A stretch of DNA of 64,000 bases from SHZI01 sp964407855. GTDB taxonomy: Bacteria; Pseudomonadota; Gammaproteobacteria; Steroidobacterales; GCA-2729495. Of this stretch, positions 24,479 to 33,065 are shown piece by piece. Within the stretch, counting starts at the first letter, position 1. Every line of letters starts with the position of its first letter. Under the pieces are notes generated by a model. It did not search any database. It saw nothing but the letters and a program-made list of their open reading frames with translations, and was not told the DNA's origin. The translations under genes were made by a program, and so were the position numbers. The stretch covers positions 1 to 64,000 of the forward strand of contig CAYOXI010000001.1 in NCBI GenBank assembly GCA_964407855.1, given 5' to 3'.

Positions 24479-26371
24479 ATGAGAGAGTGCTGGAGCCTGG
24501 CGATCGCCGGGCTGCTCGTGGTGTCCGCAGTGGCCATCCCGGCCGGCCTTGAGGCATCCGTCCCGGGCTCCACGCCACCCGCTGAGCGGCTGATTGTCGG
24601 CCTGCGGGCGGATCCGGATACGGCACCGGCTACGGACACCGCAGGCGGCGCCAACCCCCGTGACCGGGTGCGTACTTTGATGCAACGCCGTGGCCTTGGA
24701 CTGCGGGCCACCCGCAGCCTGGGTGCCCGGATGGCGGTTGTCGTGCTGGCAGAACCCCGGGAAGGAAATGCCCTGACGGACCTGCTCCATGACCTCGAAT
24801 CGGACCCGGACGTGGAGTTCGCCGCGGTGGACCACCGGCGCTTTGCGCGCGCAGTCCCGTCTGATCCGTTGTTCAGCAGCCAGTGGTACCTGCAGGATTC
24901 CGAGGTCTCGGGCGCCAACTTCGTCGCTGCGTGGGATATCACCACCGGCATGACCGATACGGTCATCGCCATCTTCGATACCGGCGTGCGCTTTGATCAT
25001 CCGGACCTGAGGCGGACCACGGCGGGTGGCCGCCTGCTGCCCGGCTACGATTTCGTCTCTGCAGACGGGCGCTCCGGCGCGTTCGTCACGGCCAACGATG
25101 GCGACGGCTGGGACCCGGATCCCTCCGACCCGGGCGACTGGGTAACCGCTACCGAAGCTGCCAGTGGGGCGCTGCGGGACTGCGACGTCACGAACAGCAC
25201 CTGGCACGGCACCCGGGTTGCCGGCATGCTCGGTGCCATCACGGACAACGGCGAGGGCATGGCTGGAGGCACCTGGGCACCACGCCTGCTGCCGGTAAGG
25301 GTGCTCGGCAAATGCGGCGGCTTTGACTCGGACATCATCGCCGGCATGCGCTGGGCTGCGGGCATCCCCGTCCAGAGCGTCCCCGCCAACCCCCATCCTG
25401 CCCGGATCCTGAACCTGAGCCTCGGTGCCGCGGGCACCTGCTCCCAGCCCTATCGCAGCGTGATCAATCAGCTGCGGGACCTGGGCGTGCTGGTCGTGGT
25501 CTCAGGCGGCAACGACAGCGGCCCGGTGGACGCGCCGGCCAATTGCCCGGGCGTACTGGCGGTCGCCGGCCTGCGTCATGTGGGCACCAAGGTCGGCTTC
25601 AGCAGTTTTGGCACGGAAATCGCTGTCGCCGCGCCCGCCGGCAACTGTCCGAGTGGTGGCCTCTGTGCCTTCTCACTGCTCACGACGGATAACACGGGCC
25701 TGACCACACCGCAGGCGGCCAGCTACACGGACACTTTCAATTTCAACATCGGTACCAGCTTCTCCGCGCCCATCGTCGCGGCCATTGCCGGACTGATGCA
25801 CGGCGTGAACGACCAGCTCACTCCCGACGAGTTCATCGGGCGAATCCAGGCGGGAGCCCGACCGTTTCCGCCGCCCCAGCCGGGCCTGCCCACCTGTCCC
25901 AGTACCGACCCCGAGACCCTTCAGTGCAACTGCACGACCACGACCTGCGGCGCCGGGATGGCCGATGCCCCGGGCGCCGTGCATGAGGCCCTGCGGCCAA
26001 TGGCCAGGATCGCGACACCGGCCAGCGTGGCGGGTGGACAGAACATCACCCTGGATGGCACCGGCAGCCGCGCAGCCCGGGACCGCAGCATCACGGGCTA
26101 CGGCTGGAGCATCGTCAGCGGGACGGCGGACTTCGTGGGCAGTTCCCTGGGCAGCAGCGCCGTGCTTGCCCTGCCCCCGACCGGTACCGTCCGCGTCCGG
26201 CTGGAGGTGGTCGACGACCTCGGCCGCCGGGACAGCAAGGACGTCACTGTTGGCGGTAGCAGCAGTGGTGGTGGTGGCGGTGGCGGATCGGCCGATATCT
26301 GGCTGGTCGCCGGCCTGCTCCTCTGCCCCGCCTGGCGGCGCTACCGTCGCCGGTTGACTATCTACCGGTAG
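24479..26371 (+). CDS. secreted S8 subtilisin-like protease with GlyGly-CTERM signal
   Basis: 630-residue exported serine protease. A signal peptide (SLAIAGLLVVSAVAIPAGLEA) precedes a propeptide-like region (residues 30-125). The catalytic triad is Asp in IFDTGVRFDHPDL, His in STWHGTRVAGM and Ser in GTSFSAPIVAA; the oxyanion Asn is in SGGNDSG. An Ig/PKD-like domain (about 515-590) is followed by a Ser/Gly linker. The C-terminal GGGGGGG-SADIWLVAGLLL-RRYRRR tail matches the GlyGly-CTERM signal cut by rhombosortase. GGAGG six bases before ATG 24479 decides the start over GTG 24464. It overlaps the convergent ABC gene by ten bases. Confidence 0.92.
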   Translation: MRECWSLAIAGLLVVSAVAIPAGLEASVPGSTPPAERLIVGLRADPDTAPATDTAGGANPRDRVRTLMQRRGLGLRATRSLGARMAVVVLAEPREGNALTDLLHDLESDPDVEFAAVDHRRFARAVPSDPLFSSQWYLQDSEVSGANFVAAWDITTGMTDTVIAIFDTGVRFDHPDLRRTTAGGRLLPGYDFVSADGRSGAFVTANDGDGWDPDPSDPGDWVTATEAASGALRDCDVTNSTWHGTRVAGMLGAITDNGEGMAGGTWAPRLLPVRVLGKCGGFDSDIIAGMRWAAGIPVQSVPANPHPARILNLSLGAAGTCSQPYRSVINQLRDLGVLVVVSGGNDSGPVDAPANCPGVLAVAGLRHVGTKVGFSSFGTEIAVAAPAGNCPSGGLCAFSLLTTDNTGLTTPQAASYTDTFNFNIGTSFSAPIVAAIAGLMHGVNDQLTPDEFIGRIQAGARPFPPPQPGLPTCPSTDPETLQCNCTTTTCGAGMADAPGAVHEALRPMARIATPASVAGGQNITLDGTGSRAARDRSITGYGWSIVSGTADFVGSSLGSSAVLALPPTGTVRVRLEVVDDLGRRDSKDVTVGGSSSGGGGGGGSADIWLVAGLLLCPAWRRYRRRLTIYR

Positions 26372-28230
26372 CCCTCGGCCTGCAGCAGGAAAAGCCGCGC
26401 GTAATTGCCCTGCCGCGCCAGCAGTTCCTCGTGACTGCCGTACTCGGTGATCCGGCCGTGCTCCAGCACCGCGATCCGGTCTGCCTGACGGACGGTCGAA
26501 AACCGGTGGGAAATCAGAATGCAGGTGCGGCCGGCAGTGTGCTGGCGAAAGTACTCGAAGAGTTCGGCCTCGGCCGCGGCATCCATCGAGGCAGTGGGTT
26601 CATCCAGCACCAGCACATCCGCCGACTGCCGCATGAAGGCCCGGGACAGGGCGATCTTCTGCCATTGCCCGGTGGAGAGTTCCTTGCCGCCCTTGAACCA
26701 GCTGCCGAGCTGCGTGCCGAAGCCCCGCTCCAGGGAGCGGATGAAGGGCAGCGCCATGCCTTTCCCCGCTGCGGTTTCCCAGCGAAGCGCATCATCCCAG
26801 GCGCTGATGTCGCCGGCCCCGATATTCTCGCCAACGGTGAACTGGTAACGGTTGAAGTCCTGGAAGATCACGGCGATCTGCCAGCGGAGTGCGTCCCGGT
26901 CCCAGTCGCGGATATCCAGGCCGTGCAGCAGCACACGACCAGATGTTGCTTGATAAAGACCGCACAATAGCTTGATAAGAGTGGACTTTCCAGCACCATT
27001 CTCGCCCACCAGTGCAAGGCTCTGGCCGGGCCGGATATGCAGGTTGATGTCCGCCAGGGCAGGCTCCGCGGACCCGGGATAGGAAAAACTCACGCCCTCG
27101 AAACGTACCCCGTCCTGCGGATCCGGTCCGCGGGGCGCGGTCCCCCAGCGGTAGACGGGCGCCTGCTCCAGAAATTCGTAGAGGTTGGTGAGGTACAGGT
27201 TGTCTTCGTACATGCCGCCAATCGAGGCCAGGCTCGCGGCCACAGCACCCTGGCCCTGCTTGAACAGCAGCAGGTACATCGTCATCTCGCCGAGGGAGAT
27301 CCCTCCCTGGATCGTGGTTACTGCGATCCAGGCATAGGCCGAATACAGTACTGCCGTGCCAAACAGGGTCAGCAGCAGACCCCAGGTCTCCCGTCGCACG
27401 GTCAGCGCGCGGTCCTCGCCATAGAGTTTGCGGAAAATGGCGCGATACCGCTCCAGCAACAGCGGGCCGAGCTGGAACAGCTGCACCTCCTTCGCGTTGT
27501 CCTCCCGGGCGAGTACCGTCTCCAGATAGAGCTGCTCGCGCGACTCCGGGGCCCGCATCCGGAACAGCCGGAACGCGTCCCCGGAAAACTTCGTCTCGGC
27601 GAGGAAGGCCGGCAGGCCCGCCAGTACCAGCAGGAGCATCGCCCACGGGGAAAAGCGCGCGAGCAGCACCCCGAAACTCACCAGGGACACCAGCTGCTGG
27701 AACAGGGAAAAGTTTCGCATGACCAGGCTCAGTGGCCGGCTGGAGGCCTCGCGACGGGCCCGCGTAAGCTTGTCGTAGAACTCCGAATCCTCGAACTGGG
27801 TGAGATCAAGGCTCAGCGCCTTGGCCAGGATCATCTCGTTGACCCGCTGGCCGAGTTGCGCACGCAGCAGGGCCTGACAGGCCGTGATGCCCCGCTGGGC
27901 ACCGCCCAGAAGGCCAATCAGCAGGCCTTCCAGCGCGACGAACTCGAGCACGGGCAGGTAGCTCACCGGATTACCCGCCTGGACCAGGGCGATCTGGGCC
28001 ACGATCCCGTCGATGACCAGCTTGCCCACCCAGGCAACTCCCGCCGGCAGCAGCCCCGCTGCGAGCGTAAACAGCGTCAGGTAGACCGTGAGTTGTCGAT
28101 TGGTCGCCCACACCAGCGCGACGGCCCGGCCGCTGTAGCGCAGGACATTCAGGTTCAGGCCAAGGGGGCCAGAGGATCCTGACGATGCCCCGGGTGGGGC
28201 ACCATGGACATGTGGAGGGGGAACGCTCAA
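26362..28230 (-). CDS. ABC exporter, fused permease and ATP-binding protein
   Basis: 622-residue half-transporter that should act as a homodimer. Six membrane helices span residues about 45-330 (e.g. LTLFTLAAGLLPAGVAWVG). The nucleotide-binding domain has Walker A VGENGAGKSTLIK, Q-loop VIFQDFNRY, signature ELSTGQWQKIALSRA (T in place of the first G of LSGGQ), Walker B VLVLDEPTASMD and switch His in LISHRFSTV. The substrate cannot be predicted; the NBD style resembles the lipid/peptide exporter families. The TTG at 28230 is supported by a -10-like GATAAT six bases upstream and the absence of any ATG in the first 90 codons. Confidence 0.88.
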   Translation of the reverse strand: MSVPPPHVHGAPPGASSGSSGPLGLNLNVLRYSGRAVALVWATNRQLTVYLTLFTLAAGLLPAGVAWVGKLVIDGIVAQIALVQAGNPVSYLPVLEFVALEGLLIGLLGGAQRGITACQALLRAQLGQRVNEMILAKALSLDLTQFEDSEFYDKLTRARREASSRPLSLVMRNFSLFQQLVSLVSFGVLLARFSPWAMLLLVLAGLPAFLAETKFSGDAFRLFRMRAPESREQLYLETVLAREDNAKEVQLFQLGPLLLERYRAIFRKLYGEDRALTVRRETWGLLLTLFGTAVLYSAYAWIAVTTIQGGISLGEMTMYLLLFKQGQGAVAASLASIGGMYEDNLYLTNLYEFLEQAPVYRWGTAPRGPDPQDGVRFEGVSFSYPGSAEPALADINLHIRPGQSLALVGENGAGKSTLIKLLCGLYQATSGRVLLHGLDIRDWDRDALRWQIAVIFQDFNRYQFTVGENIGAGDISAWDDALRWETAAGKGMALPFIRSLERGFGTQLGSWFKGGKELSTGQWQKIALSRAFMRQSADVLVLDEPTASMDAAAEAELFEYFRQHTAGRTCILISHRFSTVRQADRIAVLEHGRITEYGSHEELLARQGNYARLFLLQAEGYR

Positions 28231-28236
28231 GTCAGC

Positions 28237-28242
28237 ATTATC
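28237..28242 (-). promoter_or_regulatory. -10-like hexamer before the ABC exporter gene
   Basis: Read on the minus strand, GATAAT lies six bases before the TTG start. No Shine-Dalgarno is present, so a leaderless mRNA is predicted. It is back to back with the gluQRS box 30 bases away. Confidence 0.35.
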
Positions 28243-28273
28243 CCCCGTGCAGCCCGGCGCCGACAGTGCGCGG

Positions 28274-28279
28274 CATAAT
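28274..28279 (+). promoter_or_regulatory. -10-like hexamer before gluQRS
   Basis: CATAAT lies seven bases before the GTG at 28287 with no ribosome-binding site, again predicting leaderless transcription. Confidence 0.35.
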
Positions 28280-28286
28280 CGCGACC

Positions 28287-29165
28287 GTGATCGACACCGC
28301 CGAAATCACCCGCTTTGCCCCCAGCCCCACGGGCGAACTCCACCTCGGCCATGCCTTTGCCGCATTCGTCGCCCATGACCTGGCCCGCGCGAGTGGTACG
28401 GGCGGCAGATTCCTGCTTCGCATCGAGGACCTGGATACGGGCCGCTGCCGGCCGGAATTTACCGCCGCCATCAGGACCGATCTCCGCTGGCTGAACCTCA
28501 ACTGGGACGGCGACCCCTGGTACCAGTCGGCCCGGCTGGCGGCGTACCGGCATGCACTGGACGTGCTGGAAGAACGGGAGCTCCTGTATCCGTGCTTCTG
28601 CACCCGGGCCGAAATAACGGCGGAGATCGGCCTGATGGCCGGGGCGCCGCAGGGACCGGACGGGCCTGCCTATCCGGGCACCTGCCGCCAGCTGGATCCC
28701 ACAGTGCGTGCGCGCCGACTGGCTGGCGGCGCGCCCCATGCGCTGCGCCTGGACCTCGCCCGCAGCCTGTCGGCGCTGCAATCCCCCGGCCTCGAATTTG
28801 CCGAGACGGGGCGCGGCCCGGCGGGCGAGACCGGCCTGATCCCGGTCTGCCTGGCAGGCGTCGGCGATCCCGTCCTGGGCAGGAAGGACGTCGGTGTCAG
28901 CTACCACCTGGCCTGCGTGGTCGATGACGCAGCCCAGGGTGTGACGCTGGTGAGCCGCGGCGAGGACCTCTTTGCCGCCACCGGTATCCAGCGCCTGCTG
29001 CAGTCCCTGCTCGGCCTGGCCGCGCCCCGCTACCACCATCATCGACTGATCCGCGACGCCACCGGCCGGCGCCTCGCCAAACGTGACCGGGACCAGACCC
29101 TGGCGGCCCTGCGTAACGCCGGGGTGACCGCCGCGGAGATCCGCAGTCGTCTCGCACTGGTTTAG
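28287..29165 (+). CDS. gluQ: glutamyl-Q tRNA(Asp) synthetase GluQRS
   Basis: Truncated glutamyl-tRNA synthetase paralogue that attaches glutamate to the queuosine base at position 34 of tRNA-Asp. The 292 residues contain TRFAPSPTGELHLGHAFAA (HIGH region), RIEDLDTGR and the zinc site CFCTR...YPGTC (Cys, Cys, Tyr, Cys). KMSKS is replaced by RRLAKRDRD, usual in this family. There is no anticodon-binding domain. GTG 28287 aligns with the family N-terminus; the frame is open further upstream. It is linked functionally to queF in this window, which makes the queuosine precursor. Confidence 0.93.
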   Translation: MIDTAEITRFAPSPTGELHLGHAFAAFVAHDLARASGTGGRFLLRIEDLDTGRCRPEFTAAIRTDLRWLNLNWDGDPWYQSARLAAYRHALDVLEERELLYPCFCTRAEITAEIGLMAGAPQGPDGPAYPGTCRQLDPTVRARRLAGGAPHALRLDLARSLSALQSPGLEFAETGRGPAGETGLIPVCLAGVGDPVLGRKDVGVSYHLACVVDDAAQGVTLVSRGEDLFAATGIQRLLQSLLGLAAPRYHHHRLIRDATGRRLAKRDRDQTLAALRNAGVTAAEIRSRLALV

Positions 29166-29201
29166 CATGCGAAACTCGCTGCCGTCCCCGGAGTACCTGC
29201 G

Positions 29202-29903
29202 ATGCCCCGCATGACGACCTCAGACCTGACGCCCCGTGAATACTGGGCGCAGGTGAAGGCCAACCCGGCCCGCAAGCCCTTCGGCTTTGGCCGGAAGGCC
29301 GCGCTGATCAACATCGACCTCCAGAGGGCCTACACCGAACTGGAGATTTACCCGACGGCCTACCAGACCGATCCCCGCCAGCTGGAGCATGTGCGGGATC
29401 TGGCCGCACTCGCCCGGTCGCGGGAGCTGCCTGTGATCTGGACCTATGTCGCTTTCCTGCCGGACGGCTCGGATGCCGGCGTGTGGGGCACCCGCACTGA
29501 CACACCGGACTCACTGCAGAACATCAAGGAAGGCTCGACCCGCGCCGAGCTCGACCCGCGCCTGGGCGTCGACCGGCAGCGGGATGCGATCTTTGTGAAG
29601 CGCATGGCCAGCGTCTTCCACGAGACGCCCGTGGCGTCACTGTTGACCTGGCACGGGGTGGATACCGTGATCCTCACCGGAGGCAGCACTTCCGGCTGCA
29701 TCCGGGCGAGTGCCGTCGATGCGCTATCGCACGGTTACCGGGTAATCATCCCCGAAGAGTGCGTGGCGGACCGGCACGAGATTCCGCATTTCGCAAACCT
29801 CTGCGACCTGATGCTGAAGTACGCCGACGTGGAGTCCGTCGCCGGCGTCACCGCATGGCTATCGGCACTTCCAGACACGCCGGGTTCGTCCGGCGCCGGC
29901 TGA
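29202..29903 (+). CDS. isochorismatase-family cysteine hydrolase
   Basis: 233-residue cysteine hydrolase of the isochorismatase / N-carbamoylsarcosine amidase fold. The triad can be read as Asp in LINIDLQRAY, Lys in IFVKRMASVF and Cys in GGSTSGCIRASAVDAL, followed by the conserved cis-peptide region. The C-terminal HEIPHFANLCDLMLKYADV fits the carbamoylsarcosine amidase-like branch. It probably hydrolyses an amide or carbamoyl group; the substrate is unknown. ATG 29211 is an alternative start. It lies 36 bases after gluQRS. Confidence 0.87.
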   Translation: MPRMTTSDLTPREYWAQVKANPARKPFGFGRKAALINIDLQRAYTELEIYPTAYQTDPRQLEHVRDLAALARSRELPVIWTYVAFLPDGSDAGVWGTRTDTPDSLQNIKEGSTRAELDPRLGVDRQRDAIFVKRMASVFHETPVASLLTWHGVDTVILTGGSTSGCIRASAVDALSHGYRVIIPEECVADRHEIPHFANLCDLMLKYADVESVAGVTAWLSALPDTPGSSGAG

Positions 29904-29920
29904 GCAGTCCGGGGACCGGA

Positions 29921-30739
29921 TCAGCGGGGATCCGGCTCCAGTGCAGCGAAGGCGCGGCGCCACGCGTCCGGCTGTTCACGGCTGCTGCTGATGACCTCGA
30001 AGGTCTTGCCCATCGCTGCCGGGTTATCCAGGGCGGCGACCATGATGGCAGCGACGTCTGCCCGGGCGATCCGCCCGGAACCCTGGTCGCCCTGCTGCAG
30101 CTCGATGCCCTGCCCGCCACCAGGATCGTCGGTCAGGCCACCGGGCCGGACGATGGTGTAGGACAAACCGCTCCGGCGCAGGTATTCCTCTCCCCTCGCC
30201 TTCCACTTGAGCGCATCGCCGGACAACAGGTTCAGGAACCTCCCCAGCATGCCCCCGCCGCTGCCCACCCCCATCGACGAGGCCAGTACCAGGTGGCGCA
30301 CACCTGCCTCCCGGGCGGCATCCGTCAGGTTCCGGACACCGCCGTAGTCCACGAATTCCGGACTGTTCGGGCCGCTGCGTTCGGTTGCCCCAATGGCACT
30401 CAACACCAGGGTCGCGCCTCTGAGTGCCGGCGCGAGGGTCTCGGGCCGGGTGATGTCGGCAGCCACCCAGGCGTATTCATTGCCAATCTCGGCACGGGCC
30501 TGCTCGACATCCCGGGCCAGGGGACGGATGGCAAAGCCCGGCTGCCTGCGCAGTTCGGCCAGCAGCAATCGACCGGTGCGTCCCGTCGCACCGGCCACGA
30601 CCACCACCACCGGCCCGGAGGCAGCGGGCTTTGGCAGCTCACCGGTCAGGGTGTGCTGGGCCAGGCCGGTCAGTGGCGCCATCTTCAGGGCCAGCGTCAC
30701 CAGCAGTGCGGCCAGGACTACGCGTCGTCGGTAAAGCAT
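29921..30739 (-). CDS. exported atypical SDR (NAD(P)-binding) protein
   Basis: 272-residue protein with an N-terminal hydrophobic leader (VVLAALLVTLALKMAPLTGLA). It is followed by an atypical SDR fold: VVVVAGATGRTGRLLLAEL (NADP loop GATGRTG), VLSAIGATER, LVLASSMGVGSGGG and YTIVRPGGLTDDPGG, as in SDR_a5-like NmrA proteins. An export or anchor signal is unusual for this family. Its ATG abuts the stop of the upstream multiheme cytochrome gene without an intervening base, so the two are co-translated. Confidence 0.82.
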   Translation of the reverse strand: MLYRRRVVLAALLVTLALKMAPLTGLAQHTLTGELPKPAASGPVVVVVAGATGRTGRLLLAELRRQPGFAIRPLARDVEQARAEIGNEYAWVAADITRPETLAPALRGATLVLSAIGATERSGPNSPEFVDYGGVRNLTDAAREAGVRHLVLASSMGVGSGGGMLGRFLNLLSGDALKWKARGEEYLRRSGLSYTIVRPGGLTDDPGGGQGIELQQGDQGSGRIARADVAAIMVAALDNPAAMGKTFEVISSSREQPDAWRRAFAALEPDPR

Positions 30740-32077
30740 CTAGGGTGTTGCTCCGCTGCTCAGCCTCTGCATCATCCTGGCAAAGCGCCGCTGATCAAAG
30801 CTGTCATCGTTCGCCAGCGCGTTGAAGAGGGCCTCCATACCCGGACTTGATGTCCGGCTCATGCTGGTTTCAGCCATCAGCAGGACAGCCGCCATGGCCG
30901 CCTGTTCGGCGCCTGCATAGTCCGGGTAGGCACCCCGTTGAGCGGCCTCGATGACCGCATCCCGGATCAGCAGCCGGTCGGCAGCTGATGGTGGTGCCCT
31001 GTGCAGCTCATTGACGATGACACCAAGTTCGTTGCGCAGCGCCGATGCTGCGCCGGAGAGCGCACTGCGGTTGCCATGCGCAGCCTTCTGGAGCTCATCG
31101 GTACGACGGGCCAGTGTGCGACTTCTTTCCGGCGTCACCGGCCCAAGTGCGGTTGCCAGCAGACGCAGTGCGGTGTCATTGATGCGCAGTTCACCCGGGG
31201 TCAGCCCCGACGGGGTGATCCGCTCCTGCCAGGCATCCAGGCCCATGTTCCGGTGACAGGAGTAGCAGTTGAAGCTGGCGAATTCCGGCAGGGCACTGCC
31301 ATCCGATCCGGCCTCCAGCGCATCCACGTTCCTCCTGGCCGCCTCGGCGAGGCCGATCAGCCAGGTCCGGACCGGCTCTCCCGCAACTTTGCGTTCAAGG
31401 TAATCGGCGTCACGGCGGAAGTGCTCCCGTCCGCCGCTGGTCCGCCACAGCTCGGTGAAGGTATCCAGTTCAAAGCCGAGGCGCGGGTGACCGGCCGCCA
31501 TCATCGCGTGGGTAGCCACCTGCCCGGGACCCGCCACATGACAGCCGGAACAGGTGGCGGCCAGGACTCGCGGATCCTCCAGGCGCCGCAGGCCCAGTGT
31601 CCGGCTCTCGGCCCGCGCTTCCGGCGTGGCATCGTCATGCACTGCCAGCCAGCGCCCGGACGCGCCGTGGCAGCTCTCGCAACCAAGCCCGTCGTCGGCC
31701 TGGAACCGGGGCCCTTGCGCCGCGGCGGGCACCACTTCGGCGTGGCAGGCGAGGCAGGCCGGCTCCTGATACGCCGGGCCCATGCCCAGCCGCCGGGCCA
31801 TCGCAGCCGACCGCTCGTTCCTGAGTGTCGCGAACGCGGTGGCATGGGGATCGAAGCGCGACCAAACCACGTACTCGTGCTGGAGAACCGTGGTCCCTTC
31901 CAGGGGCCTTGCGGCACCGTGACAGGTCGTGGATGCGCAGGTCGCCACGCCCATATGCCGGGCTGTCACGGCTTCCGCCGCACCGACTGGCAACTGGCCG
32001 GCAAGGCACCAAAGCCCACCAAGGAGGGGCAGAATCCGGGACAAGGTGGCGGCGCCGGTGCCGGCGAAGCTGTGCAT
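30740..32077 (-). CDS. periplasmic multiheme cytochrome c
   Basis: 445-residue exported protein (leader LPLLGGLWCLAGQLPVGAAEA) with four standard heme sites, CLACH, CESCH, CSGCH and CYSCH. An earlier CASTTCH has four residues between the cysteines (CX4CH), reminiscent of a non-standard first heme in cytochrome c554-like proteins. The C-terminal half (residues about 290-445) is helical and heme-free. It probably passes electrons to or from the exported SDR or the divergent aldo/keto reductase (inference). The ATG at 32077 lies 82 bases from the divergent reductase gene. Confidence 0.88.
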   Translation of the reverse strand: MHSFAGTGAATLSRILPLLGGLWCLAGQLPVGAAEAVTARHMGVATCASTTCHGAARPLEGTTVLQHEYVVWSRFDPHATAFATLRNERSAAMARRLGMGPAYQEPACLACHAEVVPAAAQGPRFQADDGLGCESCHGASGRWLAVHDDATPEARAESRTLGLRRLEDPRVLAATCSGCHVAGPGQVATHAMMAAGHPRLGFELDTFTELWRTSGGREHFRRDADYLERKVAGEPVRTWLIGLAEAARRNVDALEAGSDGSALPEFASFNCYSCHRNMGLDAWQERITPSGLTPGELRINDTALRLLATALGPVTPERSRTLARRTDELQKAAHGNRSALSGAASALRNELGVIVNELHRAPPSAADRLLIRDAVIEAAQRGAYPDYAGAEQAAMAAVLLMAETSMSRTSSPGMEALFNALANDDSFDQRRFARMMQRLSSGATP

Positions 32078-32159
32078 TGTGGAAGAATGCCAAAATCGGC
32101 ACGTTCAATGCTACCCGCCCGGGTCACGATTTCTGCGCCAAGCCGGAGGATTTACCACC

Positions 32160-33065
32160 ATGATGAACCGTCGCGAGGCCCTGCAGGCTGCGGCTTATGC
32201 CGCTCTCACCACTTTGCTCGCGCGGCCCGGCCTTGCAGCCGCGCAGCACCTGACTCGCCCGATACCATCCTCCGGTGAGCTGTTGCCCGTGATCGGGCTG
32301 GGCACATCCCGCACTTTCGACGCCGGAGACGATGTCGTCCGCCGGGACGCCCTCGAAGTCGTGCTCCGCGACTTCTTCGCGGGTGGCGGCACGGTGCTTG
32401 ATTCCTCTCCCATGTATGGAACTGCAGAAAAGGTCGTCGGAGACCTGGTCCGCAAACTGAAGCCTCCGCGCTGGTTTTCTGCGACCAAGGTCTGGACTGA
32501 TGGCCGTGCAGCCGGAATCGCGCAGATGACCGAGTCGGCCCGGCTCATGGCAGTGGAGCGCTTCGACCTGATGCAGATCCACAACCTGAGGGACTGGCGC
32601 GTGCACCTGCCGACCCTGCGGGACTGGAAGGAAGCGGGCCGGATCCGCTACCTGGGGATCACGACGTCCACCAGCCGGCAGTACGACGAGCTGGCGGACA
32701 TCATGCGCACCGAGCAGCTGGACTTCGTCCAGATCAACTACAGCATTGGTGAGCGCGACGCCGAAGAAATCCTCCTGCCGCTCGCCAGGGACCGGGGCAT
32801 TGCCACGCTGATCAACCGGCCCTTCATGCGGGCGGATCTTTTCCAGCGCGTCCGGGACAAGGCCTTGCCCGGCTGGGCCGCCGATATCGGTGCGAGCAGC
32901 TGGGGCCAGGTGTTCCTGAAATGGATCATTGCCCACGAAGCGGTGACCTGCCTCATCCCGGCGACAGCCAATCCCCGCAATCTGGCGGACAACCTGGCAG
33001 CCAGCAGCGGGGCCCTGCCGGACGCTGCCCTTCGCAAGCGGATTGCACGGGAAGTCCTCGGCTAG
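32160..33065 (+). CDS. Tat-exported aldo/keto reductase
   Basis: 301-residue aldo/keto reductase with a twin-arginine leader (MMNRREALQAAAYAALTTLL, then RPGLAAAQ), so it should fold with NADP(H) before export. The catalytic tetrad is visible: Asp in VLDSSPMYG, Tyr in the same motif, Lys in SATKVW and His in LMQIHNLRDW. The TIM-barrel C-terminus ends CLIPATANPRNLADNL. GGAGG lies 10 bases before ATG 32160. It is divergent from the multiheme cytochrome and SDR genes; all three encode exported redox proteins. The last four bases overlap the convergent ArsA gene. Confidence 0.9.
   Translation: MMNRREALQAAAYAALTTLLARPGLAAAQHLTRPIPSSGELLPVIGLGTSRTFDAGDDVVRRDALEVVLRDFFAGGGTVLDSSPMYGTAEKVVGDLVRKLKPPRWFSATKVWTDGRAAGIAQMTESARLMAVERFDLMQIHNLRDWRVHLPTLRDWKEAGRIRYLGITTSTSRQYDELADIMRTEQLDFVQINYSIGERDAEEILLPLARDRGIATLINRPFMRADLFQRVRDKALPGWAADIGASSWGQVFLKWIIAHEAVTCLIPATANPRNLADNLAASSGALPDAALRKRIAREVLG

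Noticed and set aside
28227..29168. A 313-codon minus-strand frame opposite gluQRS
   Set aside because: gluQRS has all catalytic and zinc motifs on the plus strand; the antisense product has none.
31001..32278. A 425-codon plus-strand frame opposite the multiheme cytochrome
   Set aside because: The five heme motifs on the minus strand show which strand codes.
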